Of a DNA stretch of 64,000 bases, positions 1 to 12,900 are shown in pieces. Both the position numbers and the translations under genes were made by a program. Under the pieces are notes generated by a model. That model was not told the DNA's origin and searched no databases. It was given only the letters and a program-made list of their open reading frames with translations. Origin of the DNA: Luidia sarsii (Eukaryota; Echinodermata; Asteroidea; Paxillosida; Luidiidae); NCBI GenBank assembly GCA_949987565.1, contig OX465114.1, positions 5,298,832 to 5,362,831 of the forward strand. Reading direction: 5' to 3'. The first letter of the stretch is position 1. Every line of letters begins with the position of its first letter.

Positions 1-130
1 AGTTGACTATTTGGGAAGGCCACCACCTAAGGGCTGCATAACTCAGATGGTAAGAGTGCTGGTATGCAAAACCAGAGGTCTTGGGCTCAAGTCCCTGTTC
101 AGTCAAAGTTTTCTTTGTCATTTTTCAAAA
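1..130 (+). mobile_element. tRNA-derived SINE, left arm of inverted pair
   Basis: A tRNA-like head (GGGCTGCATAACTCAGATGG...) is followed by the SINE tail CAGTCAAAGTTTTCTTTG. It faces the copy at 385-506 in opposite orientation, so 1-506 is bounded by inverted repeats beginning AGTTGACTATTTGGGA. Confidence 0.75.
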
Positions 131-384
131 CTATAAATAGTTAATAGCGCAATGAAATGCAGAAAGGTCTTGGTAGGATGGAAACCTCAGGCCCTCTACT
201 TTGTGAGAACTGTAAATACAGACATGTCATGTTCGGATGGTGGTATCTTTGGATGTCTGTTTTGGTTTCTCACACTGCATTTTTCATTGACACCTTCAGA
301 TTTCAAAGATAACTCATTTATTTTTCTATTAAACAAAGTAAAGGAAAACAGACTGGGAAATGTTTAAGCATTTTGGAAATATGA

Positions 385-635
385 TAAAGAGAATTTGACT
401 GGACCAGCACTTAAACCTGAGACTGACACCTCTTGCTTAATATACCAGTGCTCTTCCATCTGAGCTATCCAGCCCTTTGATGGTGCTATTCCCAAATAGT
501 CAACTAGTCTTTGTGGGGATGGGGGCGCCAGTCAGAAGTACTTAACCATCAACTGCCATATATCTCTAGGGATTATGCCCCATGTTCACCCACATTCAAA
601 TAACCAACTGGGATTGCACAAAGTGGATGCAGATC
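385..635 (-). mobile_element. tRNA-derived SINE plus linked module, right arm
   Basis: Reverse tRNA-like part (GAGCTATCCAGCCC, about 385-506), then the linked module GTCAGAAGTACTTAACCATC to GTGGATGCAGATC that accompanies most copies in the window. Confidence 0.7.
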
Positions 636-773
636 TTTTGAAAACACATTTTTCAGTGAAACAAAGTACAGGAAAATTGACTGGGAGTCAGAGGTCTTAC
701 ATTCAAGTCCCAGTCAAGTCAAAATCCCTTTGCCATTTATCACATAACGATGGAAACAGAATATAATGCTTAC

Positions 774-987
774 ATGTACAAGTTCATTTAGGAAGTCATC
801 ACTGGAGTTATCAAACCACAACGAGCATACCCTAAATGCCTTCATGCTATGCTCTATGGTGCCACACTGCAGACATTTCAAGTAGCATTCCATTGCTTTC
901 TGCAAGTAATTCTCCTTGTCTTGTACCATGGATTCTAGCTCATTCGCATCAATCTCAGACTGCTTCAGAAGAGTTCGGGCATAACGG
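774..987 (-). CDS. ATM: ATM exon 50 (FAT), last exon visible
   Basis: Residues about 2,470-2,541. LQKAMECYLKCLQCGTIEH and FRVCSLWFDNS match vertebrate LCKAVENYINCLLSGEEH and FRLCSLWLENS. Donor GTAAGC is taken; GTACAT six bases upstream is an alternative. The next exon should lie beyond position 1. Confidence 0.93.
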
Positions 988-3900
988 CTGTCCAATAAAG
1001 GGAAGGAATATCACTCAATGATTTGCAGATAAAAAAGTTCTAATTCTCCCTTTTTATTCCTCTGTAGTTCACAACAGATATGTGGAATTGAATACAGACC
1101 TTAATGCTCAATACAAGATGCCCTTGGGTCATCAAAGATGCTCAAACAAAATTCGAATTAATATTTAGTGGAAGGTTTGCGGTGACACCATGTATATCTC
1201 TTCTCTTTCAAGAAGTATGGCTCTGAAAAGAGCTGGTAGCTCAACATGTCGGGGAGTGTGTACTCTGCCTGAAACGTTGAGTTACCAACTCTTTTCAGAG
1301 CCATACTTCTTGAAAGAGAAGAGATATACATGTACACGTGTACATGGTGTCACTGCAAACCTTCCACAAAGTTTTTCCATCATGCAAACCTTCAAGTCTT
1401 ATCTAGAATGAATGTCTACTGCAGATTTGGGAGATAGGGAAGCAACCTATTTGCTCTTTATAAAGTATCATTAAGTTTGATTCTTGATAGAGTTGATGAA
1501 AGTTCTACCTGGTTTTATCACCAAAGGCAAGAAGTTCTTCGTGGTCCTTCTTGGCTTGTTTCATCAGAGCAGCCTTAGCTTCATACTCACTGGACTTCAT
1601 GTAATTGACAATGTTTTGGTATTGTACATCTGCAAACCAGCCAAGGGACATGTAGGCCTCAATAGCAGGGACTGTAGTATCACATCTGGCATTGTAGATG
1701 TCTACAGCCTAGCAAGGAATGCAGTCACAAGGCAAGCAGAATCCATCAAAACAAAGTAACAACTATAAACTAATTCAAAGAAAGTGAAAAAAGAAAGTTT
1801 TGATAAGTTGAAATCTTACCATTCAGTGTTTTTATTTAAGATCAATTGATTCAATGATTCTATTTATCAGTTGCGTTTTGTTTGGAGATGTTTGGTGTCT
1901 TTGGTTATCCCGAGAACCAATGATGTTTTTGTTACTGATTTGTTATAAAAATGCTTTTATTTGGCAAGTTTTTGTGTCAATATCTAATTTAACTCAAACA
2001 AACCAATGAAAAATTGACTGGGAACTTTTGAACAATTTGAAAAATTGGCAAAGAAAACTTTGACTGGACCGGGACTTGAACCTGTGATCTCTGGACTAAT
2101 GTACCACTGCTCTTCCATCTGTTTGCATCAGAATGAAAGTGGGGGTGTGATACCTGGAGATATACAGCAGTTAATGGTTGAATTGCTTCTGACTGGCGCC
2201 CCCACCCCGGCAAAGACTAGTTGACTATTTGGGAGGCCACCATCTAAGGGCTGGATAGCTCAGATGGTAGAGCACTGGTACATTAGTCCAGAGGTCTTGG
2301 GTTCAAGTCCCGGTCCAGTTAAAGTTTTCTTTGCCAATTTTTCAAATATTTATTGTACTGATTTCTTTAAATTTGTATATTAATTTGATATGAACATACA
2401 TTTGAATCCTGTAAAAAGGGACTGATTTATGAGTGAAAGGTTGGCTGTATATGGGAACAATATTAAGATAAACATCGAACATGAAAAACTCTTGAAGACA
2501 GAACATGTATCTTTAATTACCAAGAAGAATTTGTTCTGCACCATACCTTTTCCATATACTGCTCTATGATGACATTGGGGCTTTCAGAATTTGTCTCTGC
2601 TAACCAATTGCCATAAATAGTGAGTACTTGTGGATGAATAACAGCAGCATCTGGGTCCACTGTGTATGCCTTTGGAATAGATGAAATAGTTGGTCAGATT
2701 ACAAATGTATGATTAAAGCTGTGATTAAAACTATTTGTGCAAGTTCAGAAAACACTAGCCTATCAACAACACTCATAGAACTATCACAACAGAATAAATA
2801 CCTACCAGTCATATGACAAAAGTCCTGTTTAAAACACAAAATTATGAGTTTTGAAATGAAGTGCATACCTTGGTGAGCTTGTCTAGCAATGCTTTCATTA
2901 GATGCATGGCTGTAGTTTGTTCATTGCGAACCCAGTAAATCTTAGCCTCCTCAGTCAGCATCCACCAGCAAAGATTGGTGGGCAGCTCAGCTGGTCTGTC
3001 CAAACTCTGCAGATTGGCCAAGGACTTCTCAGCTATCTGCATTCACATAATTTCAATCGATATCTTACAAGAAATCAGTATCAATTTAAATCTTTGCAAT
3101 GAGGTATTTCATAGAAAACACAAGTGAAATTAATAGGATCTTAAAATGAATTACATCTATAGGCAAATCCAGATTGTTTGTCTTACAACTAGAAAAAAGG
3201 AATTGGAAAAATGCTGCACTGACCTGGAAACATTCTGCTTTTCTGGCCATTTCTATCTGGCATTTCAGATGGTTTACAAGTCCTTCATATGCTTGTGTGT
3301 GATTGCTTTCAGTTCTCTGTTCCAGACAGAGTTGAAGTAAGACTGTTCTGAGAGCAAGTGCTGGCTCAGCAAACTTGAAGTCATTGTCCATGAGAGTTAG
3401 TTGACACGTCCAAGACTGAAGAACAGAAGCCATCTGCTTTGTGCTGCAAGTCATCAAAGCAATGAATATAATCAATCAACATATATTACAACAGTCAAAA
3501 GTGAAATCAAGATCACAGAAAACTGGACTGGCTGGGTTTGCATGTCTGCCTCTGATTCAATGGAGCGGTGCTGTGCTCATTTCTCATGAGATGTCAACCA
3601 AATTTACTTGTTTAACTGCCCACAACAGCTTGGGTACAAGATAGTGGATGCATTTGTTTAAGATTATTTTTTAAACCAAAACTAGAAAAGAATATGACTG
3701 GGAATTATTCAGCAAATTTTAAGGAAATGAGGGAAAACAGGAACAAAAGGCATCTTGTCCATTGTCCATTAAAAGAGTCTATTTCCTTGACATGTGTCTT
3801 GCAAACAATGCATTTCAAGGTACACTTAAATGTACCAAAATTATTGGGAGGTAAAGAGTCCAAAGGGGAACCTGTGCTCGGACAATTAAGTCATCTTAAT

Positions 3901-6900
3901 TTGTTGATATGGATTAAATGAATTTCATTTCTAAAGTCTCTTCACTGTAAGATAAGCGGGAGCATATTCATGAGGCATCCAGTGGCAGGACTATTGGCAG
4001 GCTACAGGAATCCAGTGACAGGACTATTGGCAGGCTACAGGCATCCAGTGGCAGGACTATTGGCAGGCTACAGGCATCCAGTGACAGGACTATTGGCAGG
4101 CTACAGGCATCCAGTGACAGGACTATTGGCAGGCTACAGACATCCAGTGACAGGACTATTGGCAGGCTACAGACATCCAGTGACAGGACTATTGGCAGGC
4201 TACAGACATCCAGTGACAGGACTATTGGCAGGCTACAGGCATCCAGTGACAGGACTATTGGCAGGCTACAGACATCCAGTGACAGGACTATTGGCAGGCT
4301 ACAGGCATCCAGTGACAGGACTATTGGCAGGCTACAGACATCCAGTGACAGGACTATTGGCAGGCTACAGGCATCCAGTGACAGGACTATTGGCAGGCTA
4401 CATACATCCAGTGACAGGACTATTGGCAGGCTACAGACATCCAGAGACAGGACTATTGGCAGGCTACAGGCATCCAGTGACAGGACTACCCTGTATTGGC
4501 AGGCTACAGGCATCCAGTGACAGGACTATTGTCAGGCTACAGACATCCAGTGACAGGACTATTAGCAGACATCCAGTGACAGGACTATTGGCAGGCTACA
4601 GACATCCAGGGACAGGACTATTGTCAGGCTACAGACATCCAGTGACAGGACTATTGGCAGGCTACTGGCATCCAGTGACAGGACTATTGGCAGGCTACAG
4701 GAATCCAGTGACAGGACTATTGGCAGGCTACAGACATCCAGTGACAGGACTATTGGCAGGCTACAGACATCCAGTGACAGGACTATTGGCAGGCTACAGG
4801 AATCCAGTGACAGGACTATTGACAGGCTACAGACATCCAGTGACAGGACTATTGGCAGGCTACAGGAATCCAGTGACAGGACTATTGGCAGGCTACAGAC
4901 ATCCAGTGACAGGACTATTGGCAGGCTACAGGAATCCAGTGACAGGACTATTGACAGGCTACAGGAATCCAGTGACAGGACTATTGGCAGGCTACAAGCA
5001 TCCAGTGACATGACTATTGGCAGGCTACAAGCATCCAGTGACATGACTATTGGCAGGCTACAGACATCCAGTGACAGGACTATTGGCAGGCTACAGACAT
5101 CCAGTGGCAGGACTATTGGCAGGCTACAGGCATCCAGTGACAGGACTATTGGCAGGCTACAGACATCCAGTGACAGGACTATTGGCAGGCTACTGGCATC
5201 CAGTGACAGGACTATTGGCAGGCTACAGGCATCCAGTGACAGGACTATTGACAGGCTACAGGAATCCAGTGATAGGACTATTGGCAGGCTACAGGCATCC
5301 AGTGACAGGACTATTGGCAGGCTACAGGTATCCAGTGACATGACTATTGGCAGGCTACAGGCATCCAGTGACATGACTATTGGCAGGCTACAGGCATCCA
5401 TTGACAGGACTATTGGCAGGCTACAGGCATCCAGTGACAGGACTATTGGCAGGCTACAGGTATCCAGTGACATGACTATTGGCAGGCTACAGGCATCCAG
5501 TGACAGGACTATTGGCAGGCTACAGACATCCAGTGACATGACTATTGGCAGGCTACAGGCATCCAGTGACAGGACTATTGGCAGGCTACAGGCATCTAGT
5601 GACAGGACTATTGGCAGGCTACAGGCATCCAGTGACAGGACTATTGGCAATTCCAGGCCATTTCAACCTCATTTTTATAAAAACTTATTGCTCATCAATT
5701 GTCATTCAAAGAATTCTTTACATCAAATTGTTGACCATTTTTTTGGATGATACAGTACACAAGTAGTTTTTTTCTCACAAGACACAAAAACCAGGCTTAA
5801 AGAGGTGAAACATATTCATATAGCATTAGATGATCCTTTCTGTTTTGCTACAGTGATTGCATGCATCATAATTTCATTGAATTAAGATGCAATTCATGAC
5901 ATGACACAAAGTTTAATTCATTATTTAATTAATTTTTTTTGTCGAGTTGTAACACAATTCTTTCAAAACAATCATTGTTATTTGTGTTTACTGATTTGAG
6001 TTTACTTTTACTGTACCAAAGATGCAGAAAGGTAGGGCCCTACTTGACTTTAAAAACCAAGTGGAAAGCCAAGTGGTTTACATACAAAATTTGAAACCAT
6101 GTGTAAAAAGTATAGAATACTTTCCGTGTAAAAAAGTGCACACGTAGACAGTATAAAGTGGCTGTCAAAGAAAGGATTGTTTTTAAGGATATTTTTAAAT
6201 TGTTCCAAAATGCATCAATGGCATCATTACTTAGTGGAGTTTGCATGAAAATTCCTTCTGACAACAAAACTTGAAGAATAATGTACATTTTGTACACGTT
6301 TGAACTGAATATGTGTGCAATGATTAGTAGACTTCCGCCTACCCTTACAGTTGTTTTCTAACAAATAAACTAATGTTTATTACAGTTTCACGGTCAACCA
6401 AACTTTTTTCTAAAATTCTAGAAAATCTGAGAAGGATTTTTCATTCATTTTTTGAGATATCGGAAGTTCGCAAAATCGCTCCGTGCGGCCGCGGTAGATC
6501 GAGCCAAAATGACGGAGAAAAAAAAGTTAAACTAGCGTTTTTCGACCGCCGTCCAAAAGTTGTCAATTTTACCCTAAAATTGAAGCCTGTATTCTCTTCT
6601 TTTTAGTTATGACCGATTTCCCTTCACGACGTTAGCGAGGTTGGCAAGTCTAGGTGTGGTTTCTGCCTCTAGGTAAAGCCATAGCGACACTACAGGAACA
6701 GTAGGGCCGAAACCAGCCTACGCACGGCACATGTGACATGACACAACACGTCTTTGCACACACTGTATACTACACAGTGCACGTGCACAGCGACCGCATG
6801 GCTGCATACGCGTACGCTGCGCTATTCAAGCCTGATCGGAACTTCCAGAAGTATTAGCGAGACGGTTACGCTACAACAAAGTACAATTTATTTTACTACC

Positions 6901-9900
6901 GAAACCAAACATAGATTGGGATAATAATGGGGTGAAAATAGTGCCGGTCGGAAGCATTGTTTTTTACCAGGAGAGGTGGACAGAAATTACCCGTGCTGGT
7001 CGGCCCCGTCTATAACACCGTGTACATGTACATGTACATGTACGTACCGGGTGTATCGATGTATCGTTGGGTACGACCGGACGCACATGTACGTGTACAC
7101 TGTACAGTACACGTGTACAGTGCTGCACACTGTACATGTACATGTACATGTACACGACGATCACGTGTGCACATGTTTGTGTGTGTCAGGTGGGATCGGA
7201 GTGCGTCGGTAAAACCGTTGCTGTCGAACGGTGGGTAGCGTGCGCTGCTGCGCTTTGCTGCTATTTTTTGAAAGAAAAAAAACAACAACCCGAAATACAA
7301 CGCTGTGATCTGGAATTCTCATAAAGAAATTCTGGCCTTTTTTTCTCATAGCGTATCGATAGCGTATCGGCGAAATAAAAGCGTGTCGGGAATTTTCGAT
7401 AGCGTATCGGAGCGGTACACTATTTGATGCCAGGCTAGAACGCTGGAGGGGGCATACCATAGCTTTTAATGAGGCCGAGGTTGAGTTCAACGTGGAGTGA
7501 ACTGACTTCAGTGTGACTTGATGTGATTGCGTGAATTTATGTGAACCCCAGTAGTTATGGTCACAAAAATCACATTTAATAGTTCACTGAATTGTATTCA
7601 ATACCTCATGGTTCCAGCTTGTTCCATTTCCACAAGGCAGCGCAATCTGGACAGCATTGGGTACACACTGTATGCACTATGTATACTAGCATGGCATAAC
7701 TGCTGTATGGTGTCTAAGCGAGCTTCCTTCAAGGCATGTGTGAAGGCCTCTGTCTCCCCATCACGAAGACACAACAATGCAGTGTAAACAGACTGATGAA
7801 AACCTTTGCAAGTACCATGGTCCCTGGTCAAAACAAAAACAACCCAAACCAAAACTGCTTATAACAGAACTATGGAAATTAGGAAACGCACAGTATGAAG
7901 GAAATAACTACCGGTAATATGCCAAAATGTTGCAAACTGCTTACTGTCTAAAATGACCCAAAAGCGAATATCAAAAATTAGGAGGGCCTGATGTTTAGAT
8001 CCTAGAAGAACCTTTCTGAAAGGCATTAAGGAGGGCCCAAGATTTCAATCCTAGCAGGACCCTACTAAAAGGCCTTGAGAAGGGTCCTGCTGGCATCGAA
8101 ATATCAGGCCATTCTAATTTTATAAGGAAATACATGTAAAACAAAATAAAAGTGAAAAAAACCCCCAAAAAACCACACCACACTACACCACACCCTAACA
8201 CCTGACACTTATGCAATGCAGCAGGGCCTAGCATTCTGCTAATTCACCTGTCTTCAACTTGCAGGTCCCACATTGCATTTCTCCACGCTGCCTCATACTG
8301 GAACTGTGTCATGTCACTGCCAAAGTCTACATCCTCAGACTGCAGTCCTTTCAAGTACACAGTCAAGATGTGGCTCAAGCCTTGATTCTGCATTGCCTGT
8401 CAACAGAAAAAAACTAATACACTGCAAAATCCTCTACAATGTACAAGTACACACGAGCCAGGAGTGATCTGAGGAGAGAGTACTTGGTAGTATAAACTTG
8501 TTGACTAACGAGCTCCCTATGCAACAATGCGTTGCTTGAAAACAAAGTTTTACGTATTTTCATAAAGTGATATACTATAATGCTTAGTGACTTGTTTGTT
8601 TTTAAGTAACATAGGCTCATTTCCCTCCAATTCCCTGATCAAATAATGTTTGCATATAGTATTTGACTTAATGGCATGTACATGTACATGTACATGTACA
8701 TTGGTTATGAGAAATGAAGAGGAACCATCTCATGCAGTCAAATACTTGCTCCATACAGGCCTAATGTTTTGACAAATAACCTACATTTTGTATTCAAACA
8801 GATGCAAAAATAATATTTTTTCTAAGGTAAACAACTAACACTTTTTAAAGGCAAGAACCATTCTCACATTTGGTGAATAGGTATATAGTTCTATTGACAA
8901 CATAATGTTTGTGCTCAATACTCAATACTACCATATGTAACTATTACTGTAGCCTGGGAGGATATTCTAGTATTCTATGTAATTCTAAAATTTAGTGGGC
9001 CTGACGTTTCGATCCTAGCAGGACCTTTCTCAAAGGCAGAGTGACAAGGACAAAACAGATACATGTACACGAAGGCAGGGAGAGAGAGTGAATAGGACAC
9101 GGATGAGAAACAGAGGACAAAGAGTGAAGCTGGTAGGGAGAGATCAAAGGGAAGGGCAAGGGGTAGGGTAGGGATTAGTGAGAGGAGGGGGAAAGATCAA
9201 AGAGAAGGGCAAGGAGTGGGGTAGGGATTAGTGACAATAGGGGGAAAAGATCAAAGAGAGAAGTGTGAAAGACTGAACACAAAAGAAGGATTATCAGAAA
9301 GCTGCATGGTGTTAGTCATTACCCTCCTGGATGTTGAGACCATGTGGTTGAATAGTCCGAAGACGCTTCATCCACATTTTCTCACGGCTAAGACGGACAG
9401 CATTACTACGGTGACCAAGTGATTCTATGCCCAGTACACTCATATCTGATATCGAATGATCAGGGAGATTGAAGTGATACCCAACAGGGGTGTCCATTTT
9501 ACCGGTTTTGATGGTAGACCTATGGCCATAGATTCGTAATTACTACAAAATTGCTAAAAATGTTTTTGACTTTGATTGAGAGACAACAATAATGTTTGGT
9601 TGCTGAATGTTTGCTATGGGGTGTTGAAATGAAAAAGAAACAAAAATTAAACATACAAAAAATCAGCTTACAATCTTAAAATTATAGGAATGGAATGAAT
9701 GTGTTGTTAGACAATCTTGTCCACACATAGCATACCTGCAATACTCCAAGCTCAGCTTCTCCTGTGTGATTGGATCTTGAGTGGAGTTTCAGATCATAAG
9801 CACACACAGCTTTGTTCCATTCCCCCTCATGCTCATAGGTGTGGATCCTACACAACAGGAATAAATGACAGGAAGCAGTTCACAAGACAACATTGCATTA

Positions 9901-12900
9901 CATCATGCATGTGGAGAGTCTTATGTTCATGTACGACACTTTTATGAATTAAGATATATATATTTTCTTAGAGGCATCATAAGTAGCAGAACCTTATGCC
10001 ACTTTGATCATATCTTAAGGGTGTAAGGGCAGAAAATAGGTCATTAAAAACAGATTATCCAAGAGACAATCAAAAGTAGCAGAGGGTGCCCAGTAAGAGC
10101 ATGGACGGATAATGTCAATAAATGGGCAGGAGGAAGTATGGCAGTTGCTTTAGGCAAGGCAAAGACAGATGGATGGAGACCTTTAGTCAATGCCACAGCA
10201 GTGCCATTGAGTCTGAGAGTGAAATAGACAGACAAAGAAAGAGAGAGACAGAGAGACAGAGAGACAGAGAGACAGAGAGACACAGATAGATAGAAAGGTA
10301 TATATTTTGACATATGTAGGAATACATAAAGAAGTACCTTGCATATGTATCTGTTAACCTGCCCGCTCCACAACCATACACGCTGTCTGGCTCACCAATG
10401 CTGCTATATGCTTCTAGTAGCAGACCCTGCATATTTATATTACTGTCATTGGACAGCGCACTGAGAGTCTCAATGTCTGAGGGTTGACTGAGTGATTCAC
10501 TGGCAGATTCACAAGATCCAAGCTGAGTCCTGACAGAAAGCAAAAGTACATCATTCGAATCTCAGAGAGGATATGAATACAGTCTGTTCAATCATAATGA
10601 GCATTAGCTGTGGACACAGACTAGTGGAAATCTGTTTGATATATATGTCTGCCAAAAACTACCTGTGGGACAAGGCAGGAACTGACTAAACAGACATTTA
10701 CCGGTATTTGCCGTTTTGGAAGAATTTGGTAAACTATCCCTTATTGGGCAAACAGCAGGTAAAGAGTCAATGTCCTTATACATGTACAATCCCAGTCAAG
10801 ACTGTAGTACCATGCGATTACATCAGATAACTGCCCACAAATTTCCCGCCCTAGAGATGTGCACAACCTCCATCTTGCCCAGTATCGAGTGCAAACTGAG
10901 CATGTGTTTATAATGTTTGACTGCACTAGTCCAACCAAATCAAACCTGTGTCCATACCGTTGTACATCACACCATATCTCAGTGTATAGAAGACATGTGA
11001 AGTGCTCTGTGCAATTCTGCGCTGCCTTGGCAATGACCAGATAGTTCACATCAAGCCAGAAATTGTTGTCCCATGCAGTGCTCTTACTATGACTGTCAAC
11101 AAAAAAGGTTTATTCAATGAAATCTAATTAGGCACATGTAGTTCAAAATCACGTAAGCTGAAACATCAATGTGTAAGTTTCTTCCATAAGCCACCAATGA
11201 ACTAAACATGTTGAGATTGCCTTGGTCATCACCTTACCCATGTGCTGGTCTGTCTTGAGTCCTTAAATAGTGAATGACATCAAGGAGAACACGGATGGAC
11301 TTTTGGCCAAGCTGACTAACAGATCTATCATCTGAAAATATTCAAACAGTGTCAATATTAAGATTGGATTAAGACTGGAATCATAAATGATTAATTTTGA
11401 TATTAAAAGTACATCCAGTTTGGATTGTGAAGCTGCAAATGAGCAAAGCCAATGCTAAGAATGCTAAGAATGCTAGGAATGCTAAGAATGCTAAGAATGC
11501 TAAGAATACTAAGAATGCTCAGAATACTAAGAATGCTAAGAATGCTAAGAATGCTAAGAATACTAAGAATGCTAAGAATGATAAGAATGCTAAGAATGCT
11601 AAGAATACTAAGAATGCTCAGAATACTAAAAAGTTAAGAATGCCAAGAATACTAAGAATGCTAAGAATGCTAAGAATGCTAAGAATACTAAGAATGCTAA
11701 GAATGATAAGAATACTAAGAATGCTCAGAATACTAAGAGTGCTAAGAATGCTAAGAATGCTAAGAATACTAAGAATGCTAAGAATGCTAAGAATGCTAAG
11801 AATGCTAAGAATACTAAGAATGCTCAGAATACTAAAAAGTTAAGAATGCCAAGAATACTAAGAATGCTAAGAATGCTAAGAATGCTAAGAATACTAAGAA
11901 TGCTAAGAATGATAAGAATACTAAGAATGCTAAGAATGATAAGAATACTAAGAATGCTAAGAATGCTAAGAATACTAAGAATACTAACAATGCTAAGAAT
12001 ACTAAGAATGCTAAGAATGATAAGAATACTAAGAATGCTAAGAATGATAAGAATACTAAGAATGCTAAGAATGATAAGAATACTAAGAATACTAAGAATG
12101 CTAAGAATACTAAGAATGCTAAGAATGCTAAGAATACTAAGAATGCTAAGAATGATAAGAATACTAAGAATGCTAAGAATGATAAGAATGCTAAGAATGC
12201 TAAGAATGATAAGAATGCTAAGAATGCTAAGAATACTAAGAATGATAAGAATACTAACAATGCTAATATACTGCGTGGTTTCTTTACCATATGCATGATG
12301 TGATTTTACAATTGTCCTCATTATACCAAGATGATGACAGAATTCAGTGCAAGTATTCATGATGGATGCAGACTATTAAATGAAGCCTACTGTACAAACC
12401 TGGCATTGACATTGGTGTTGTAGCTCGGCTGTTGTTGAATTCACATTGCTTCATAAAGACAGTCTCTATGCACCTAGACAGCACCAGCCTATGCTCACCA
12501 TTGCCACTACTCAGTATGTCATGGAACAGGAAAGGCAAAACCTTTTCTGCAAACTCCACCTGTATGATTAAAGCAGCAAATGTATACGTGTGACTACCAA
12601 ATTATCATATCACCCAAAACTCAAGCTTAAATGCAAATATACAATAAGACAGTATTTAGAGCTATTCTAGGAAGTGTTGTATAGCCATAATCAATGTCAC
12701 AGTGAAAACTGATTAAATCTAGTACATCAACAATCATTTCATCACAACAATCTAAAATATCGCCAAATTTTGTAAAAATCTAAAATCATGTGGGTCTGAT
12801 GTTTCGATCCAAGCAGGACCTTTCTCAAAGGCAGAACAAAAATCAAAGAAATAAGGAAAACTGACTGGGAACTAAAAACATTGAAAAACTTTGACTGGAA

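Noticed and set aside
2250..2321. Functional tRNA gene
   Set aside because: A and B boxes are good, but the acceptor and anticodon stems are imperfect and the sequence is one of many dispersed copies with the same tail, as in a SINE.
3970..5650. Long open frames (347 and 362 codons) as repeat-protein genes
   Set aside because: They follow from a 33-bp tandem repeat without stops, occur on both strands and lie inside an ATM intron with no splice links.
7010..7300. Overlapping open frames at 6,957-7,324
   Set aside because: They arise from the palindromic TACATG/GTACAC tract, which codes similarly on both strands, and lie within an ATM intron.
11397..12360. Open frames of up to 178 codons with Leu/Arg/Ile repeats
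   Set aside because: Period artefact of the 9-bp array, open in several frames at once.
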